From assembly GCF_021919125.1 (NCBI RefSeq), contig NZ_CP083439.1, forward strand, positions 3,162,001 through 3,226,000: 64,000 nucleotides of DNA, read 5' to 3'. The stretch's first letter is position 1; the number at the start of each line of letters is the position of its first letter. Positions 1-10,596 of the stretch are shown here, one piece after another. Both the position numbers and the translations under genes were made by a program. Under the pieces are notes generated by a model that saw nothing but the letters and a program-made list of their open reading frames with translations, was not told where the DNA came from and did no database searches. This stretch comes from Clavibacter sp. A6099. Its GTDB lineage: Bacteria > Actinomycetota > Actinomycetes > Actinomycetales > Microbacteriaceae.

Positions 1-2
1 GC

Positions 3-221
3 CTGCCGGTGTTCACCGCCGAGCAGCTGACCGCACGCGCCGGACTCGGGGACCGGGCTGCGTACCGGGCGATCGAGCAGCTCCAGGAGTCGGGGATCAT
101 CACCGAGGTCACGGAGCGCAAACGCGATCGCATCTACGCCGTCACGGACGTGCTGGACGAATTCGAGGATCTCGACGACCGCATCCGGTCCCGCATCACC
201 CGGCTCCGCACGCCCGGCTGA
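3..221 (+). CDS. C-terminal end of a Fic-family protein (partial)
   Basis: The reading frame is open from the left edge of the window and stops with TGA, so only the last 72 residues are present. They form a winged-helix-like segment (FTAEQLTARAGLG, then AIEQLQESGIITEV and RKRDRIY), followed by an acidic helix. This is the typical C-terminus of Fic/DOC-family AMP-transferase-like proteins, where a small winged helix follows the Fic domain. The Fic catalytic motif would lie upstream and is not visible. A stand-alone DNA-binding protein cannot be excluded. The GTG at position 9 is probably an internal valine, because the frame continues upstream. Confidence 0.65.
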   Translation: MPVFTAEQLTARAGLGDRAAYRAIEQLQESGIITEVTERKRDRIYAVTDVLDEFEDLDDRIRSRITRLRTPG

Positions 222-272
222 GTCACGAACCCGCGAGCCTCGCCGCCGCGCGTCGCCTCGTGGGCGTTCGAC

Positions 273-620
273 TCAGCCCGCAGGCGAGGTGTCCTGCAGC
301 GCGATCTCCGCGACCACGACGGCCGCCGATGTCGACATGGTCGGGTAGTAGTTCTCGCGGAGCTGCTCGGCGAAGAGGGCCATGTCCGTGCCCGGCGGCT
401 GATGCGCGTCCTCCGGCGTGAGATCGGACAGCAGGTGACGCCGCACGGAGGTGACCCGACCGGCGAGCGGGACGGCGGTGGGGTGCTCGTCGAAGACGAA
501 CGTGGCCGGACCGACCCGCAGGTCCTCCTCGAAGCGCACGGTGGTGACCTTCTCGCCGCTGACGATCGCGTCGTGGTGCTTCCGGTGGAAGCGGATCACC
601 TGGGCTGCTGCGTCGGGCAT
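273..620 (-). CDS. ASCH domain-containing protein
   Basis: This 115-residue protein has the ASCH/PUA-like pattern. An N-terminal RFHRKHHDAIVSGEKVTTVR segment matches the family's characteristic substrate-loop signature, and it is followed by beta-rich segments and LTPEDAHQPPGTD. ASCH proteins are predicted RNA- or nucleoside-binding beta-barrels, and some are N4-acetylcytidine amidohydrolases. Which role applies here cannot be told. The ATG is preceded by TAGGCT (627-632 on the complement) with a 6-nt spacer and no Shine-Dalgarno sequence, which suggests a leaderless transcript. It lies tail-to-tail with the Fic fragment. Confidence 0.75.
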   Translation of the reverse strand: MPDAAAQVIRFHRKHHDAIVSGEKVTTVRFEEDLRVGPATFVFDEHPTAVPLAGRVTSVRRHLLSDLTPEDAHQPPGTDMALFAEQLRENYYPTMSTSAAVVVAEIALQDTSPAG

Positions 621-666
621 CCGTCGAGCCTACGGGCGGTGACGAGGGCGGGCGCCGCGAGCCGGC

Positions 667-1328
667 TCAGCCGCGCGGCCGCAGGATCCGGTAGCGGTGC
701 TCCGGGCGGCCGGTGGATCCGTAGTTGAGCTGCACGTCGACCACGCGATCGCGGGCGAGGGCGCCGAGGTAGCGCTGCGCAGTGGCGCGGGAGACGCCCA
801 CGCGCTCGGCGATCTCGGGGGCGCTGAGCTCCTGGTCGGAGGCGGACAGCGCGTCGAGCACGGCCTGCTCCGTCGCCGGCCGCTCGCGCGTCGACACCCG
901 GCCGGGCCGGAGGGCATGGATCGCGCGGTCGATGCCGGCCTGGTCCAGCGGACGGTCGCTCGCGAGCCCCGCGCGGAAGGCCGCGTACGCCGCGAGGCGC
1001 GCGGTGAGCAGCTCCGGCACGAACGGCTTCACCAGGTAGGAGACGGCGCCGCCGCGGAGGGCGCGGCGGACGGTGGCGGGGTCGTCGGCGGCCGTGACGA
1101 GGATCACGTCGGGTTCGATGCGGCGCACGAGGTCGACGCCGCTGCCGTCGGGCAGGTACGCGTCGAGGAGCACGAGGTCGGGGCGGGACGTGTCGAGCAC
1201 CGCGAGCGCCGCCCGCACGCTGCCCGCGGTGCCGACGGCCCGGAAGCCCGGCGCCTGCTCCACGATGCCCTCGTGCAGGCGGGCGATGCGGAAGTCGTCG
1301 TCGACGATGAGGACGGTGAGGTCGTCGG

Positions 1329-1332
<4 letters not shown>
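667..1332 (-). CDS. CitB/DctR-type two-component response regulator
   Basis: The protein has 221 residues. Residues 1-120 are a receiver domain with the acidic pocket DDD (10-12), the phospho-acceptor Asp57 in LVLLDAYLPDGSG, a Thr near 80 and Lys102 in VKPF. The C-terminal third holds a helix-turn-helix (LSAPEIAERVGVSRATAQRYL), as in response regulators paired with CitA/DcuS kinases. The start ATG overlaps the stop of the upstream sensor kinase by 4 nt (ATGA), so the two are translationally coupled. The divergent CitMHS transporter is the obvious target. The actual ligand, citrate or another C4/C6 carboxylate, is inferred from context only. Confidence 0.9.
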
Positions 1333-3218
<1,886 letters not shown>

Positions 3219-3353
3219 CCACTGAGAATAATGCGCAGAACGTCGTCTACGTGCACTATCGCGATGAAGCGGCACAAGCGCGACGGGACGCGGACGCCCA
3301 CCTAGCGTGTGGTGTTCAGCCGGGCGTCCCGCCCACCGACGAAGGAGTCACGC

Positions 3354-4811
3354 GTGCTGGTATTCCTGGGCTTCGCCATGGTCCTCACCTTCATGGCCCT
3401 CATCATGACCAAGCGGCTGACGCCCATGGTCGCCCTCATCCTCGTGCCGACGATCTTCGGCCTCTTCGCGGGAGCCGGGCTCGGCATCGGCGACATGGTG
3501 ATCGAGGCGCTCGGCGACCTTGCTCCCACGGCCGCGCTGCTGATGTTCGCCATCATCTACTTCGGCATCATGATCGACGTCGGCCTCTTCGACCCGCTGG
3601 TGCGCCTCATCCTCCGGCTCGCGGGCGGCGACCCGGCGAAGATCGTGCTCGGCACGGCGATCCTCGCGGCCGCGGTCTCCCTCGACGGCGACGGATCCAC
3701 GACCTTCATCGTCACCACGGCGGCCATGCTGCCCATCTACCGCAAGCTCGGGATGAGCCCGGTGGTGCTCACCTGCACGGCCGGCCTCGCGAACGGCACG
3801 CTCAACATCGTCCCGTGGGGCGGCCCGACCGTCCGCGCGGCGGCGGCCCTCAAGGTCTCGCCGACCGACATCTTCGTGCCGATGATCCCGTCGCTCCTCG
3901 TGGGCATCGCGCTCGTCATGATCTTCGCCTGGACCATGGGCCTCCGCGAGCGCAGCCGCCTGGCCGCGCTCGGCGAGGCGCGGGCCGAGGGCGGCCTCGA
4001 CGCCGCGGGCGGCAGCGGGTCCGGGTCCGGCACCGGCGGATCCACGGGCGGCTCGGGCTGGTGGCGCGCCGGTCGCGGTGCCCCCGCGACCCCGCGCGGC
4101 GGCCTCATCACGATGGCCCCGTCGCTCGTCCGCGCCGAGACGGCTGCCGTCTCCACGCTCGGCACGACCATGCTCGACCCCGACCGCGAGACCCTGCGCC
4201 CGCGCATGATCTGGTTCAACCTCGGCCTCACGATCGTGGTGCTCGCGCTGCTGATCATGGACCAGCTGCCCCTCGCCTACGTCTTCATGGTCGGCGCCGC
4301 CATCGCGCTGATCTTCAACTTCCGCGACCTCAAGCACCAGGGCGAGCGCATCGCGGCGCACGCGCCCAGCGTGGTCGGCGTGGTCTCGATGGTGCTGGCT
4401 GCCGGCGTCCTCATCGGCGTGCTCAACGGCACGGGCATGGTCTCGGCGATGTCCGCGTGGCTCGTCACGATCATCCCGGACGCGCTCGGCCCCGGCCTCG
4501 CGGTCATCACGGGCGTGCTCAGCATCCCGATGACCTTCTTCATGAGCAACGACGCCTTCTACTACGGCATGCTCCCGGTGCTCGCGGAGAGCGCCGCGAA
4601 CTACGGCATCGACCCCGTCGAGATGGCGCGCGCGTCCATCACCGGTCAGCCCGTGCACCTGCAGAGCCCGCTCGTGCCGGCGATCCTGCTGCTCGTCTCG
4701 CTCGCGGACGTGAACCTCGGCGACCACCACCGCAAGGTGCTGTGGCGGGCGGTGCTCGTGTCGCTCGCGATGCTCGCCGTGGGCGTGCTCACGGCGGTGA
4801 TCCCGATCTGA
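3354..4811 (+). CDS. CitMHS-family metal-citrate transporter
   Basis: The protein of about 485 residues has 11-12 predicted membrane helices and matches the CitMHS family, which imports citrate complexed to Mg2+ or Ca2+. Conserved features include SLDGDGSTTFIVTTAAMLPI in the first half and FFMSNDAFYYGMLPV in the second. A Gly/Ser-rich cytoplasmic loop (about residues 220-250) separates the halves. The GTG at 3354 is chosen because GAAGGAG (3341-3347) sits 6 nt upstream. The gene is divergent from a CitA/CitB-like two-component system, which fits substrate-induced control. An inverted-repeat terminator follows. Confidence 0.92.
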   Translation: MLVFLGFAMVLTFMALIMTKRLTPMVALILVPTIFGLFAGAGLGIGDMVIEALGDLAPTAALLMFAIIYFGIMIDVGLFDPLVRLILRLAGGDPAKIVLGTAILAAAVSLDGDGSTTFIVTTAAMLPIYRKLGMSPVVLTCTAGLANGTLNIVPWGGPTVRAAAALKVSPTDIFVPMIPSLLVGIALVMIFAWTMGLRERSRLAALGEARAEGGLDAAGGSGSGSGTGGSTGGSGWWRAGRGAPATPRGGLITMAPSLVRAETAAVSTLGTTMLDPDRETLRPRMIWFNLGLTIVVLALLIMDQLPLAYVFMVGAAIALIFNFRDLKHQGERIAAHAPSVVGVVSMVLAAGVLIGVLNGTGMVSAMSAWLVTIIPDALGPGLAVITGVLSIPMTFFMSNDAFYYGMLPVLAESAANYGIDPVEMARASITGQPVHLQSPLVPAILLLVSLADVNLGDHHRKVLWRAVLVSLAMLAVGVLTAVIPI

Positions 4812-4836
4812 TCGGGAGCGCTCCGCGAGGGGCGCG

Positions 4837-4887
4837 CGCACGCGGAGGCCGGGCGGCTCGGGGGAGCGCCCGGCCTCCGCGCGTGCG
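4837..4887. terminator. Rho-independent-like hairpin after the citrate transporter
   Basis: CGCGGAGGCCGGGCG (4841-4855) and its reverse complement (4867-4881) form a perfect 15-bp stem with an 11-nt loop. It sits between convergent genes (the transporter and the DUF2079 gene), so it could stop transcription from both sides. There is no T-run, as is usual in such GC-rich genomes. Confidence 0.8.
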
Positions 4888-4934
4888 GCGGGTCCGCCCG
4901 TCCGACGGGAGCCGCCTGGATCCGCCCGTGCGTC

Positions 4935-6404
4935 CTACTGGGTGCGACGCGCCACCTGGTACCCGGCGTCGGCGTAGACGATCTCGTAGGTCGTGCCCGC
5001 CTGCGTCGCCTCGCCGTACTGGTCGGCGTTGAGGGCGCCCTGGCCGAGGCCGCCGCCGAGGCTGTCGATCACGACGTACTGCGGCGCCGGGTTGCCCGGG
5101 TTGCCGAGCCAGTAGACCTCGTGGTCGTCGACGAGGTACGACATGAGGCCGATGTCGCTGAGGACGCTCGCGCCCGCCGGCACCTGGTCGAGCGCGGCCT
5201 GCGCCTGCGCGGCCCGCGGCGCCGGCTGCCAGATGGCGGGCTTCGTCAGCTCGGCCATGGGCGAGCGGAAGAAGAGGAGGACGGCGGCGATCGCGAGCAC
5301 CGGCACGGTCGCGCGCGACGCCATGGCGAGCCAGTGCTGCCGGCCCGCGCGGGCGCGCACGATGCCGTCGATCGCGGCGGCGAACACGATCGGCATGAGC
5401 ACCGCGTCGTAGTGGTAGCCGGGCCCCCAGTAGGCCTCGGTCGGCGAGAGGAAGCGCCAGGCGAGCGTCGGCACCACGAGCAGCAGCAGCGGCGAGCGCA
5501 GGGCGATCAGCGCACCCGCGAGGATCAGGAAGGCCACCGTCTCGAGCTTCGGCGCGACGAAGAGCCCCGCGATGGTGCCGAAGGGATCCGCGAGCGCGCC
5601 GCCCGCGTCGAGCTTCGACGCGTAGTCCCAGCGGGCCTCGCGGTTGAAGGCCGGGAGGATCACGGTGGTCGCGAGCACGAACCACGCGACGCCCCAGCCG
5701 GCGAGCGCGACGCCGATGCGGCGGTCCATAGTGAGCGCGATGATCGCGCCGAGCACCGCGACAGTGAGGCCGAGGTCCTCCTTCACGAACACGAGCGGCA
5801 CGGCCCACGCCGCGGCGGCCATCGCGCGGCGGGCGATCACGGCGTCGAGCGCGAAGGCCAGCAGCGGCAGGGCGAACGCGATCTCGTGGAACTGGAACGC
5901 GACCGCGCCCTGGATCCCCCAGCTCAGCCCGTACGCGGCCGCCACGACGATCGCGCCCCACCGGCCGACCACGCGACCGGCCATGCGCCCGACGCCGACC
6001 ACCGAGATCCCGATGAGGACGGCCTGCACCACGAGCAGCGCGAACGCGTGCGGCCACACGGCGTAGACCGGGCCGAGCAGCACGAGGATCGGGTGGAAGT
6101 GGTCGCCCAGGAGGTTGAAGCCGTCGCCCTTGATGGACACGAGCGGCGCCTGGAGGCGCGAGTAGTCCTGCGCGAGCTGCGTGAAGATGCCGAGGTCCCA
6201 CGACTTCACGGTGAAGCGGCGCCACTCGAGCGCCGAGTAGAGCACGTAGACGACGGTGACGAGCGCCGCGACGACGATGGAGCCGACCGTGCCGGGGACG
6301 CGGGATCCGGTGATCGGTGCGGGGACGGCCGTCGCGGGATCCGGCTCGGCGGATGCGTCGTCGGCGGCGTGGCGGCGGCGGGCCGTGTCGTTCGTGCGGG
6401 TCAC
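4935..6404 (-). CDS. DUF2079 family polytopic membrane protein
   Basis: The protein has 489 residues, an N-terminal Ala/Pro-rich cytoplasmic stretch of about 40 residues, and roughly ten membrane helices. The segment SWDLGIFTQLAQDYSRLQAP followed by GDHFHPILVLLGPVYAV is the hallmark of DUF2079, a GT-C-like fold related to lipid-linked sugar transferases. The acidic D in the first extracellular loop and the FHEIAFALPLLAFAL block fit this. The biochemical role is unknown for the family. The GTG start follows GACCCT by 6 nt, so it may be leaderless, though this hexamer is a weaker match. Confidence 0.85.
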   Translation of the reverse strand: MTRTNDTARRRHAADDASAEPDPATAVPAPITGSRVPGTVGSIVVAALVTVVYVLYSALEWRRFTVKSWDLGIFTQLAQDYSRLQAPLVSIKGDGFNLLGDHFHPILVLLGPVYAVWPHAFALLVVQAVLIGISVVGVGRMAGRVVGRWGAIVVAAAYGLSWGIQGAVAFQFHEIAFALPLLAFALDAVIARRAMAAAAWAVPLVFVKEDLGLTVAVLGAIIALTMDRRIGVALAGWGVAWFVLATTVILPAFNREARWDYASKLDAGGALADPFGTIAGLFVAPKLETVAFLILAGALIALRSPLLLLVVPTLAWRFLSPTEAYWGPGYHYDAVLMPIVFAAAIDGIVRARAGRQHWLAMASRATVPVLAIAAVLLFFRSPMAELTKPAIWQPAPRAAQAQAALDQVPAGASVLSDIGLMSYLVDDHEVYWLGNPGNPAPQYVVIDSLGGGLGQGALNADQYGEATQAGTTYEIVYADAGYQVARRTQ

Positions 6405-6515
6405 GGCATCAGGGTCTCACGCGGGGCCGGGTCCGCGGCGGCGGGATCCCCGGCATCATCCGCTCAGGGCCGGTCGACCGGGGAACGCGAGAGCGCGCGG
6501 GGGATGCGGGTCGGC

Positions 6516-6947
6516 TCAGCGGCGCGCGCCGCCGGCACCGTCCTGGCGCTCGCGCTCGGCGGCCATGGCTGCGCGGCCGGCGTCGCGGTTCTTCACGCGG
6601 ATCTGCTCCTCGCGCACCTCGGCCTGCGTCGCGCGCTCCTGCACGAGCCACTGCGGCGGGGCCTGCAGCAGCTCCTTGATCTGGGCGGTGGTGAGGGCCT
6701 CGTCGACGCCGCCGCGGGCGAGGCCGGCGATGGAGACGCCGAGCTTGCCGGCGATGACCTGGCGCGGGTGCGGGCCGTCGCGGAGCAGCGTGGCGAGCCA
6801 CTCGGGCGGGTTCGCGGTCATCTCGGCGAGCTCCGCGCGGGACGGGGTCGACTCCTGGAACTCCACGGGGGTCGCCGGGAGGTGCACGCCCAGCTTCTTC
6901 GCCGCGGTCGCGGCCTTCATCGTCTGGCTGGATCCGGGGCTCGTCAT
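6516..6947 (-). CDS. DUF5997 family protein
   Basis: This 143-residue soluble protein matches the actinobacterial DUF5997 family. It contains PVEFQESTPSRAELAEMTANPPEWL, then RDGPHPRQVIAGKLGVSIAGLARGGV, where the last part looks helix-turn-helix-like, and a basic/acidic C-terminal helix. It is divergent from a LysR-type gene, an arrangement that recurs in actinobacteria, so the two probably share control. The ATG follows TACCCT (6954-6959, complement) by exactly 6 nt and lacks a Shine-Dalgarno sequence, consistent with a leaderless mRNA. Function is unknown. Confidence 0.8.
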   Translation of the reverse strand: MTSPGSSQTMKAATAAKKLGVHLPATPVEFQESTPSRAELAEMTANPPEWLATLLRDGPHPRQVIAGKLGVSIAGLARGGVDEALTTAQIKELLQAPPQWLVQERATQAEVREEQIRVKNRDAGRAAMAAERERQDGAGGARR

Positions 6948-7050
6948 GCCCCCAGGGTACCGTCGGGGCCCCGGGCGCCCTGCACTAGCCTGGATCCGAC
7001 CCGCCGCCGCTCCGCGTGCCACCACCGTGCGGGCCATCGAGGGGACTCCC

Positions 7051-8076
7051 GTGGACGCCGACCCGACCGCCCTCCGGCACTTCGCCGCCGTCGCCGACGA
7101 GCTGCACTTCGCCCGCGCCGCGAAGGCCCTCAACGTCTCGCGCATCGCCGTGAGCCGCTCGATCCTCGACCTCGAGGCGCTCTGGGGCGTCGAGCTGTTC
7201 GTGCGCGACGACGGCCCCACGCGGCTCAGCCCCGCGGGCGAGGACCGGCTCGTCGAGGCCCGCGCCACGATCGCCGCGGACGACGCGCGCCTGGCCGAGG
7301 AGGCAGCAGCGCCGCCGCGCGGTCTCGTCGTCGCGATCGTGCCGGGCGTCACCGTCGCGAAGTGGACCCGCGCCTGGGACGAGCGCGTCGCCGACGTGCC
7401 GCTGCGGGTCGTGCCGCTCGCCGAGCCCGACGCGGCGCCCGCCCTGGTCGACGGATCCGCGGACGTCGCGTTCCTGCGCCTCCCCGTCGACGGCCGCGGC
7501 CTCACGATCGTGCCGCTCTACGGCGAGGTGCAGGTCGCGCTCCTGCCGAAGGACCACGCGCACGCCACGGCCGACGCGATCTCGATCGCCGACCTGGCGG
7601 ATGACCTGCTCCTGCAGCCGGCCGAGCAGGTGCCGGGCTGGCCCGGGCGCACCGCGGGCGCGGATCCCGTGCCGATGCCCGAGGACGTCGCCGCGGCCGT
7701 CGAGCTGGTCGCCGCGGGCGTCGGCTTCGTGGTCGTGCCGCACGCGCTCGGCCGGCTGCACGCGCGCAAGGACGTCGTCGCGGTGCCCGTCCACGACCTG
7801 CCCGAGACGCGGATCGCCGTGGCCTGGCGCGAGGGCGACGCCTCCCCCGACATCGAGGAGCTCGTGGGCATCGTCCGCGGACGCACGGCCGCGAGCTCGC
7901 GTTCGCAGCGGGACGACGACGAGCGCGACCACAGGAAGCCGACAGCCGCGCAGAAGACCGCGCGCAAGGCCGCGGGGAAGCCGGGCACCGCGGGTGCCGC
8001 GGGCGCGAGGAAGCCGACCCCGAAGGGCGGCGGCAAGCGCACTCCCCCGCCGCGCGGCCAGCGGCGCGGGCGCTAG
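7051..8076 (+). CDS. LysR-family transcriptional regulator with a Lys-rich tail
   Basis: The protein of 341 residues begins with a LysR helix-turn-helix (LRHFAAVADELHFARAAKALNVSRIAVSRSILDLE), followed by a two-lobe effector domain to about residue 285. The last 55 residues are an unusual low-complexity basic tail (KTARKAAGKPGTAG, then KPTPKGGGKRTPPP), resembling histone-like extensions that increase nonspecific DNA binding. GTG at 7051 is the start, with GAGGGGA 6 nt upstream. The divergent DUF5997 gene is a likely target or partner. The effector is not deducible. Confidence 0.88.
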   Translation: MDADPTALRHFAAVADELHFARAAKALNVSRIAVSRSILDLEALWGVELFVRDDGPTRLSPAGEDRLVEARATIAADDARLAEEAAAPPRGLVVAIVPGVTVAKWTRAWDERVADVPLRVVPLAEPDAAPALVDGSADVAFLRLPVDGRGLTIVPLYGEVQVALLPKDHAHATADAISIADLADDLLLQPAEQVPGWPGRTAGADPVPMPEDVAAAVELVAAGVGFVVVPHALGRLHARKDVVAVPVHDLPETRIAVAWREGDASPDIEELVGIVRGRTAASSRSQRDDDERDHRKPTAAQKTARKAAGKPGTAGAAGARKPTPKGGGKRTPPPRGQRRGR

Positions 8077-8106
8077 GGACACGAGCGGACGGATCCGCGG
8101 GGCGGC

Positions 8107-8838
8107 TCAGGCCCCGGCGCGCCCCGCCTGCAGGTCGGCGATCACGCGGCCCACGTGCTCGCCCCAGCGGCGGTACATGGAGGAGTAGCGGAACTCGCCG
8201 CCCTCGAAGTCGACCGGGCCCGCATCCGGCAGCGTCACCGACGTGACCTGCGGGAAGCGCGCGCAGACCTCGGCCTTGCGCTGCGACAGGTACATGGCGT
8301 GATCCCGGAACAGGCCCCGCACGAACGTGCCCGCCTGCACGTACTGCGACACCTGCGGCACGTCCGAGACGAGCACGATCGAGTTGTCGGCGGTCTGCTC
8401 CACGAGGTGGTCGAGCAGGTCCTCGAGGCGATGGACCCACGGCGTGATGCGGGCGAGCTCGAGCGCGTCGGCGACCCCGGGCATCACGAGCACGACGTCG
8501 TAGCGGTGCAGCTCGGTGATCTGGTGGACGGCCTCCTGCGTGGCCGTGATGTGCTGGTCGGCGAGCGGGACGGTGCGCCACTCGACGCCGCGGCCCGTGA
8601 TCGCGGCGAGCGCCTTCGCCGACTGCGCAGCCACGCCCTCCGCGTGCGTGCGCAGCCCGACGCCGGATCCGCCGATGCCGCCGAGCGCGAGGACGCGGTC
8701 CGGATCCGGCCCCGGAACCACGCCGACGGGCGCGTCCGTGGGCACGGCCGCGGTCAACGGCGTGGGGATGCCGCCGCGCAGGCCGGCCGCCACGAAGGGG
8801 CGCACCGTCTGGTGCAGGAGGCGGATCGGCGGTGACAT
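8107..8838 (-). CDS. SGNH-hydrolase-fold protein lacking catalytic residues
   Basis: The 243-residue protein follows the layout of actinobacterial SGNH/GDSL esterases, but block I reads ALGGIGGSGVG (51-61) where active enzymes have GDS with the nucleophilic serine. The Gly-Asn-Asp block is replaced by PGVADALEL (about 120-128), and no Asp-x-x-His is visible near the C-terminus. It is therefore probably not a hydrolase and may bind a ligand or protein. The ATG at 8838 follows CTGGAG; an upstream in-frame start would add about 32 residues of poor quality. Family membership is by pattern and the loss of activity is inferred. Confidence 0.65.
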   Translation of the reverse strand: MSPPIRLLHQTVRPFVAAGLRGGIPTPLTAAVPTDAPVGVVPGPDPDRVLALGGIGGSGVGLRTHAEGVAAQSAKALAAITGRGVEWRTVPLADQHITATQEAVHQITELHRYDVVLVMPGVADALELARITPWVHRLEDLLDHLVEQTADNSIVLVSDVPQVSQYVQAGTFVRGLFRDHAMYLSQRKAEVCARFPQVTSVTLPDAGPVDFEGGEFRYSSMYRRWGEHVGRVIADLQAGRAGA

Positions 8839-8998
8839 GGGCTCCAGGGGATCGCGGGGCGTCCGACCATCATGCGCCGACCGCTCGCGGACCGCGCGCA
8901 GACCAGGTCCCGACCACCCCCGTGTCGGACGCACAGCCTATCGTCGTCCACGAGCACGGCCGGGTGCTCGCGCCCCCGTCCTGACACCTGGAGCACCG

Positions 8999-9319
8999 AT
9001 GACCCGCGAGCCCGAGCCCCTCATCCACCACCCGCACGCGCGCTACCACCAGGGCGCCTGGCGCGTGCAGGTCGCGTCGCAGCCCGTGCTCGGCTACGTC
9101 GTGCCGACCGCGCGCACGGCTGGTGCGGGTCCCGTCTTCGAGATCTACGCCGACGCGGTCGACGACTCGGGCCGCCGGGTCTGGGTCTCCACCGCGGTCA
9201 CGCTCGAGGACGCCGTGGCGTGGATGCGCGAGCACGACATGGAGCTGCTCTCCTTCGCGGGCGAGCACGCGCGCCGCCGCCGAGAGCTCGCCATCGGCAT
9301 GCTGCCGACGCACTACTGA
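8999..9319 (+). CDS. Hypothetical protein (106 aa)
   Basis: This small soluble protein has no recognised domain. It contains HPHARYHQGAWRVQVASQPVLGY, a beta-rich middle ending VWVSTAVTLEDAVAWM, and a basic C-terminal helix (EHARRRRELAIGMLP). Codon use matches the surrounding genes, so it looks native. It starts with ATG preceded by CTGGAGCACCG, a plausible ribosome site. The neighbours, a degenerate SGNH protein and an MFS gene, give no hint of function. Confidence 0.75.
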   Translation: MTREPEPLIHHPHARYHQGAWRVQVASQPVLGYVVPTARTAGAGPVFEIYADAVDDSGRRVWVSTAVTLEDAVAWMREHDMELLSFAGEHARRRRELAIGMLPTHY

Positions 9320-9338
9320 GCGGGATCCGTCACCCGGC

Positions 9339-10574
9339 TCACGGCGCGGGCGGCGCGGGGAGCCGCCCGGTCCGCCGCGCGATGCCGGAGACCACCGGCT
9401 GCGCGAGGGCGAGCACCAGGCAGAGGGCGCCGAGCGCATCCCACGTGCCGGATGCGTGCAGCCGCGCGATGAGCTGCGTCCCGAGCAGCGGCCCCACCAT
9501 CGCGGCGATGCCCCAGCTGATCCCGTAGGCCGACAGGTAGCGGCCGCGCGCGGAGGCGGGCGCGATGGCGGCGACGAGCGCGGTCGCGCGGCCCAGCAGG
9601 ATCAGGTCGCCGATGCTCCAGACCACGGTCGCCGCGACGAGCCCGGGGAGGTCGGCCGCCTGCCCCACCAGCGCGAAGCCGGCGCCGAGGAGCACGAAGC
9701 CGGCCGACATCGCCGCCGTGCTCCCGAGGCGGGACACGGGACCGCGCGTCAGGAGGGGCTGTCCGAGCACGATCGTGAGGGCGGAGACGGCGAGCAGCAC
9801 GCCGAGCGACGACGGGCCGATGCCCCGCTCGGTCAGCGTCAGCGGGAGGGCGACGTCGATCTGCAGGTAGAGCACCGCGAACCCGGTGCCGCTGGCGAGC
9901 ATCGCGAGCAGCAGCGGGTCGCGCCACGGGCTGCGCGCGGCGGGCGCGGGCGCATCCGCCGTCGGCTCCGCGGCCACGGCGGTCGGGCGCCGCCGCAGCC
10001 CGACGAGCACGAGGGCGGCGCAGGCCAGACAGCTCACCGCGTCCGCGACGAACAGCAGGCGCAGGTCGACCCCGCCCAGGATCGCCGCGAGGACACCGGC
10101 GAGCACACCCGCCACCGCGAGCGCCGCACCGTACAGCCCGAACGCGGCCACCCGGTCGCGGTCTCCCGTCACGAGATCCGCGACGAGCGCCTGCGACGGC
10201 GGCTCGTACAGCTCGAACGCGAGGCCGAGCAGCACCGCCGCGACCGCGGCCGTCGCGACGCCCGGAGCCGCGGCCAGCATCAGCTGGAAGCAGGCGGTGA
10301 GCGTCAGGCCGATGACGATGGTGACCCGACGGCCGATGGCGTCGGCGAGGAGCCCGCCGAGGATCCGCGACGGGATCGTGGCGGCCCCGAACAGCGCGAC
10401 CACGAGGCCGGCCATCGCGAGCGAGGCCCCGAGGTCGACGGTGAGCACGACCGTGAGGAACGGCAGCGTGAAGGCACCGAGCCGGTTGACGGCCCGGGCG
10501 AGGACGAGGATCCGCACCTCGGCGGGGAGGCGCCGCCAGGTCCCGACCCGGCCGCCGCCAGCCCTCGCGTCCAC
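9339..10574 (-). CDS. MFS transporter
   Basis: The protein of 411 residues has 12 predicted helices and the MFS loop 2-3 motif as GGLLADAIGRRVT. The second half begins after a variable Ala/Pro-rich loop near residue 205. The GTG start has a G-rich ribosome site (GGGGGA). The gene lies 22 bp downstream of crtEb on the same strand, so it is probably the last gene of the carotenoid operon or transcribed by readthrough. No carotenoid-transport role is established, and the substrate is unknown. Confidence 0.88.
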   Translation of the reverse strand: MDARAGGGRVGTWRRLPAEVRILVLARAVNRLGAFTLPFLTVVLTVDLGASLAMAGLVVALFGAATIPSRILGGLLADAIGRRVTIVIGLTLTACFQLMLAAAPGVATAAVAAVLLGLAFELYEPPSQALVADLVTGDRDRVAAFGLYGAALAVAGVLAGVLAAILGGVDLRLLFVADAVSCLACAALVLVGLRRRPTAVAAEPTADAPAPAARSPWRDPLLLAMLASGTGFAVLYLQIDVALPLTLTERGIGPSSLGVLLAVSALTIVLGQPLLTRGPVSRLGSTAAMSAGFVLLGAGFALVGQAADLPGLVAATVVWSIGDLILLGRATALVAAIAPASARGRYLSAYGISWGIAAMVGPLLGTQLIARLHASGTWDALGALCLVLALAQPVVSGIARRTGRLPAPPAP

Positions 10575-10596
10575 CCGCGCTCCCCCGCCGCCGTCG

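Noticed and set aside
3348-4841. Long open frame antisense to the citrate transporter, and similar giant antisense frames over many genes (for example 18814-21153)
   Set aside because: In GC-rich coding DNA the complementary frame often lacks stops. Products are low-complexity Arg/His/Asp/Glu-rich without family motifs, and the sense strands carry well-known proteins.
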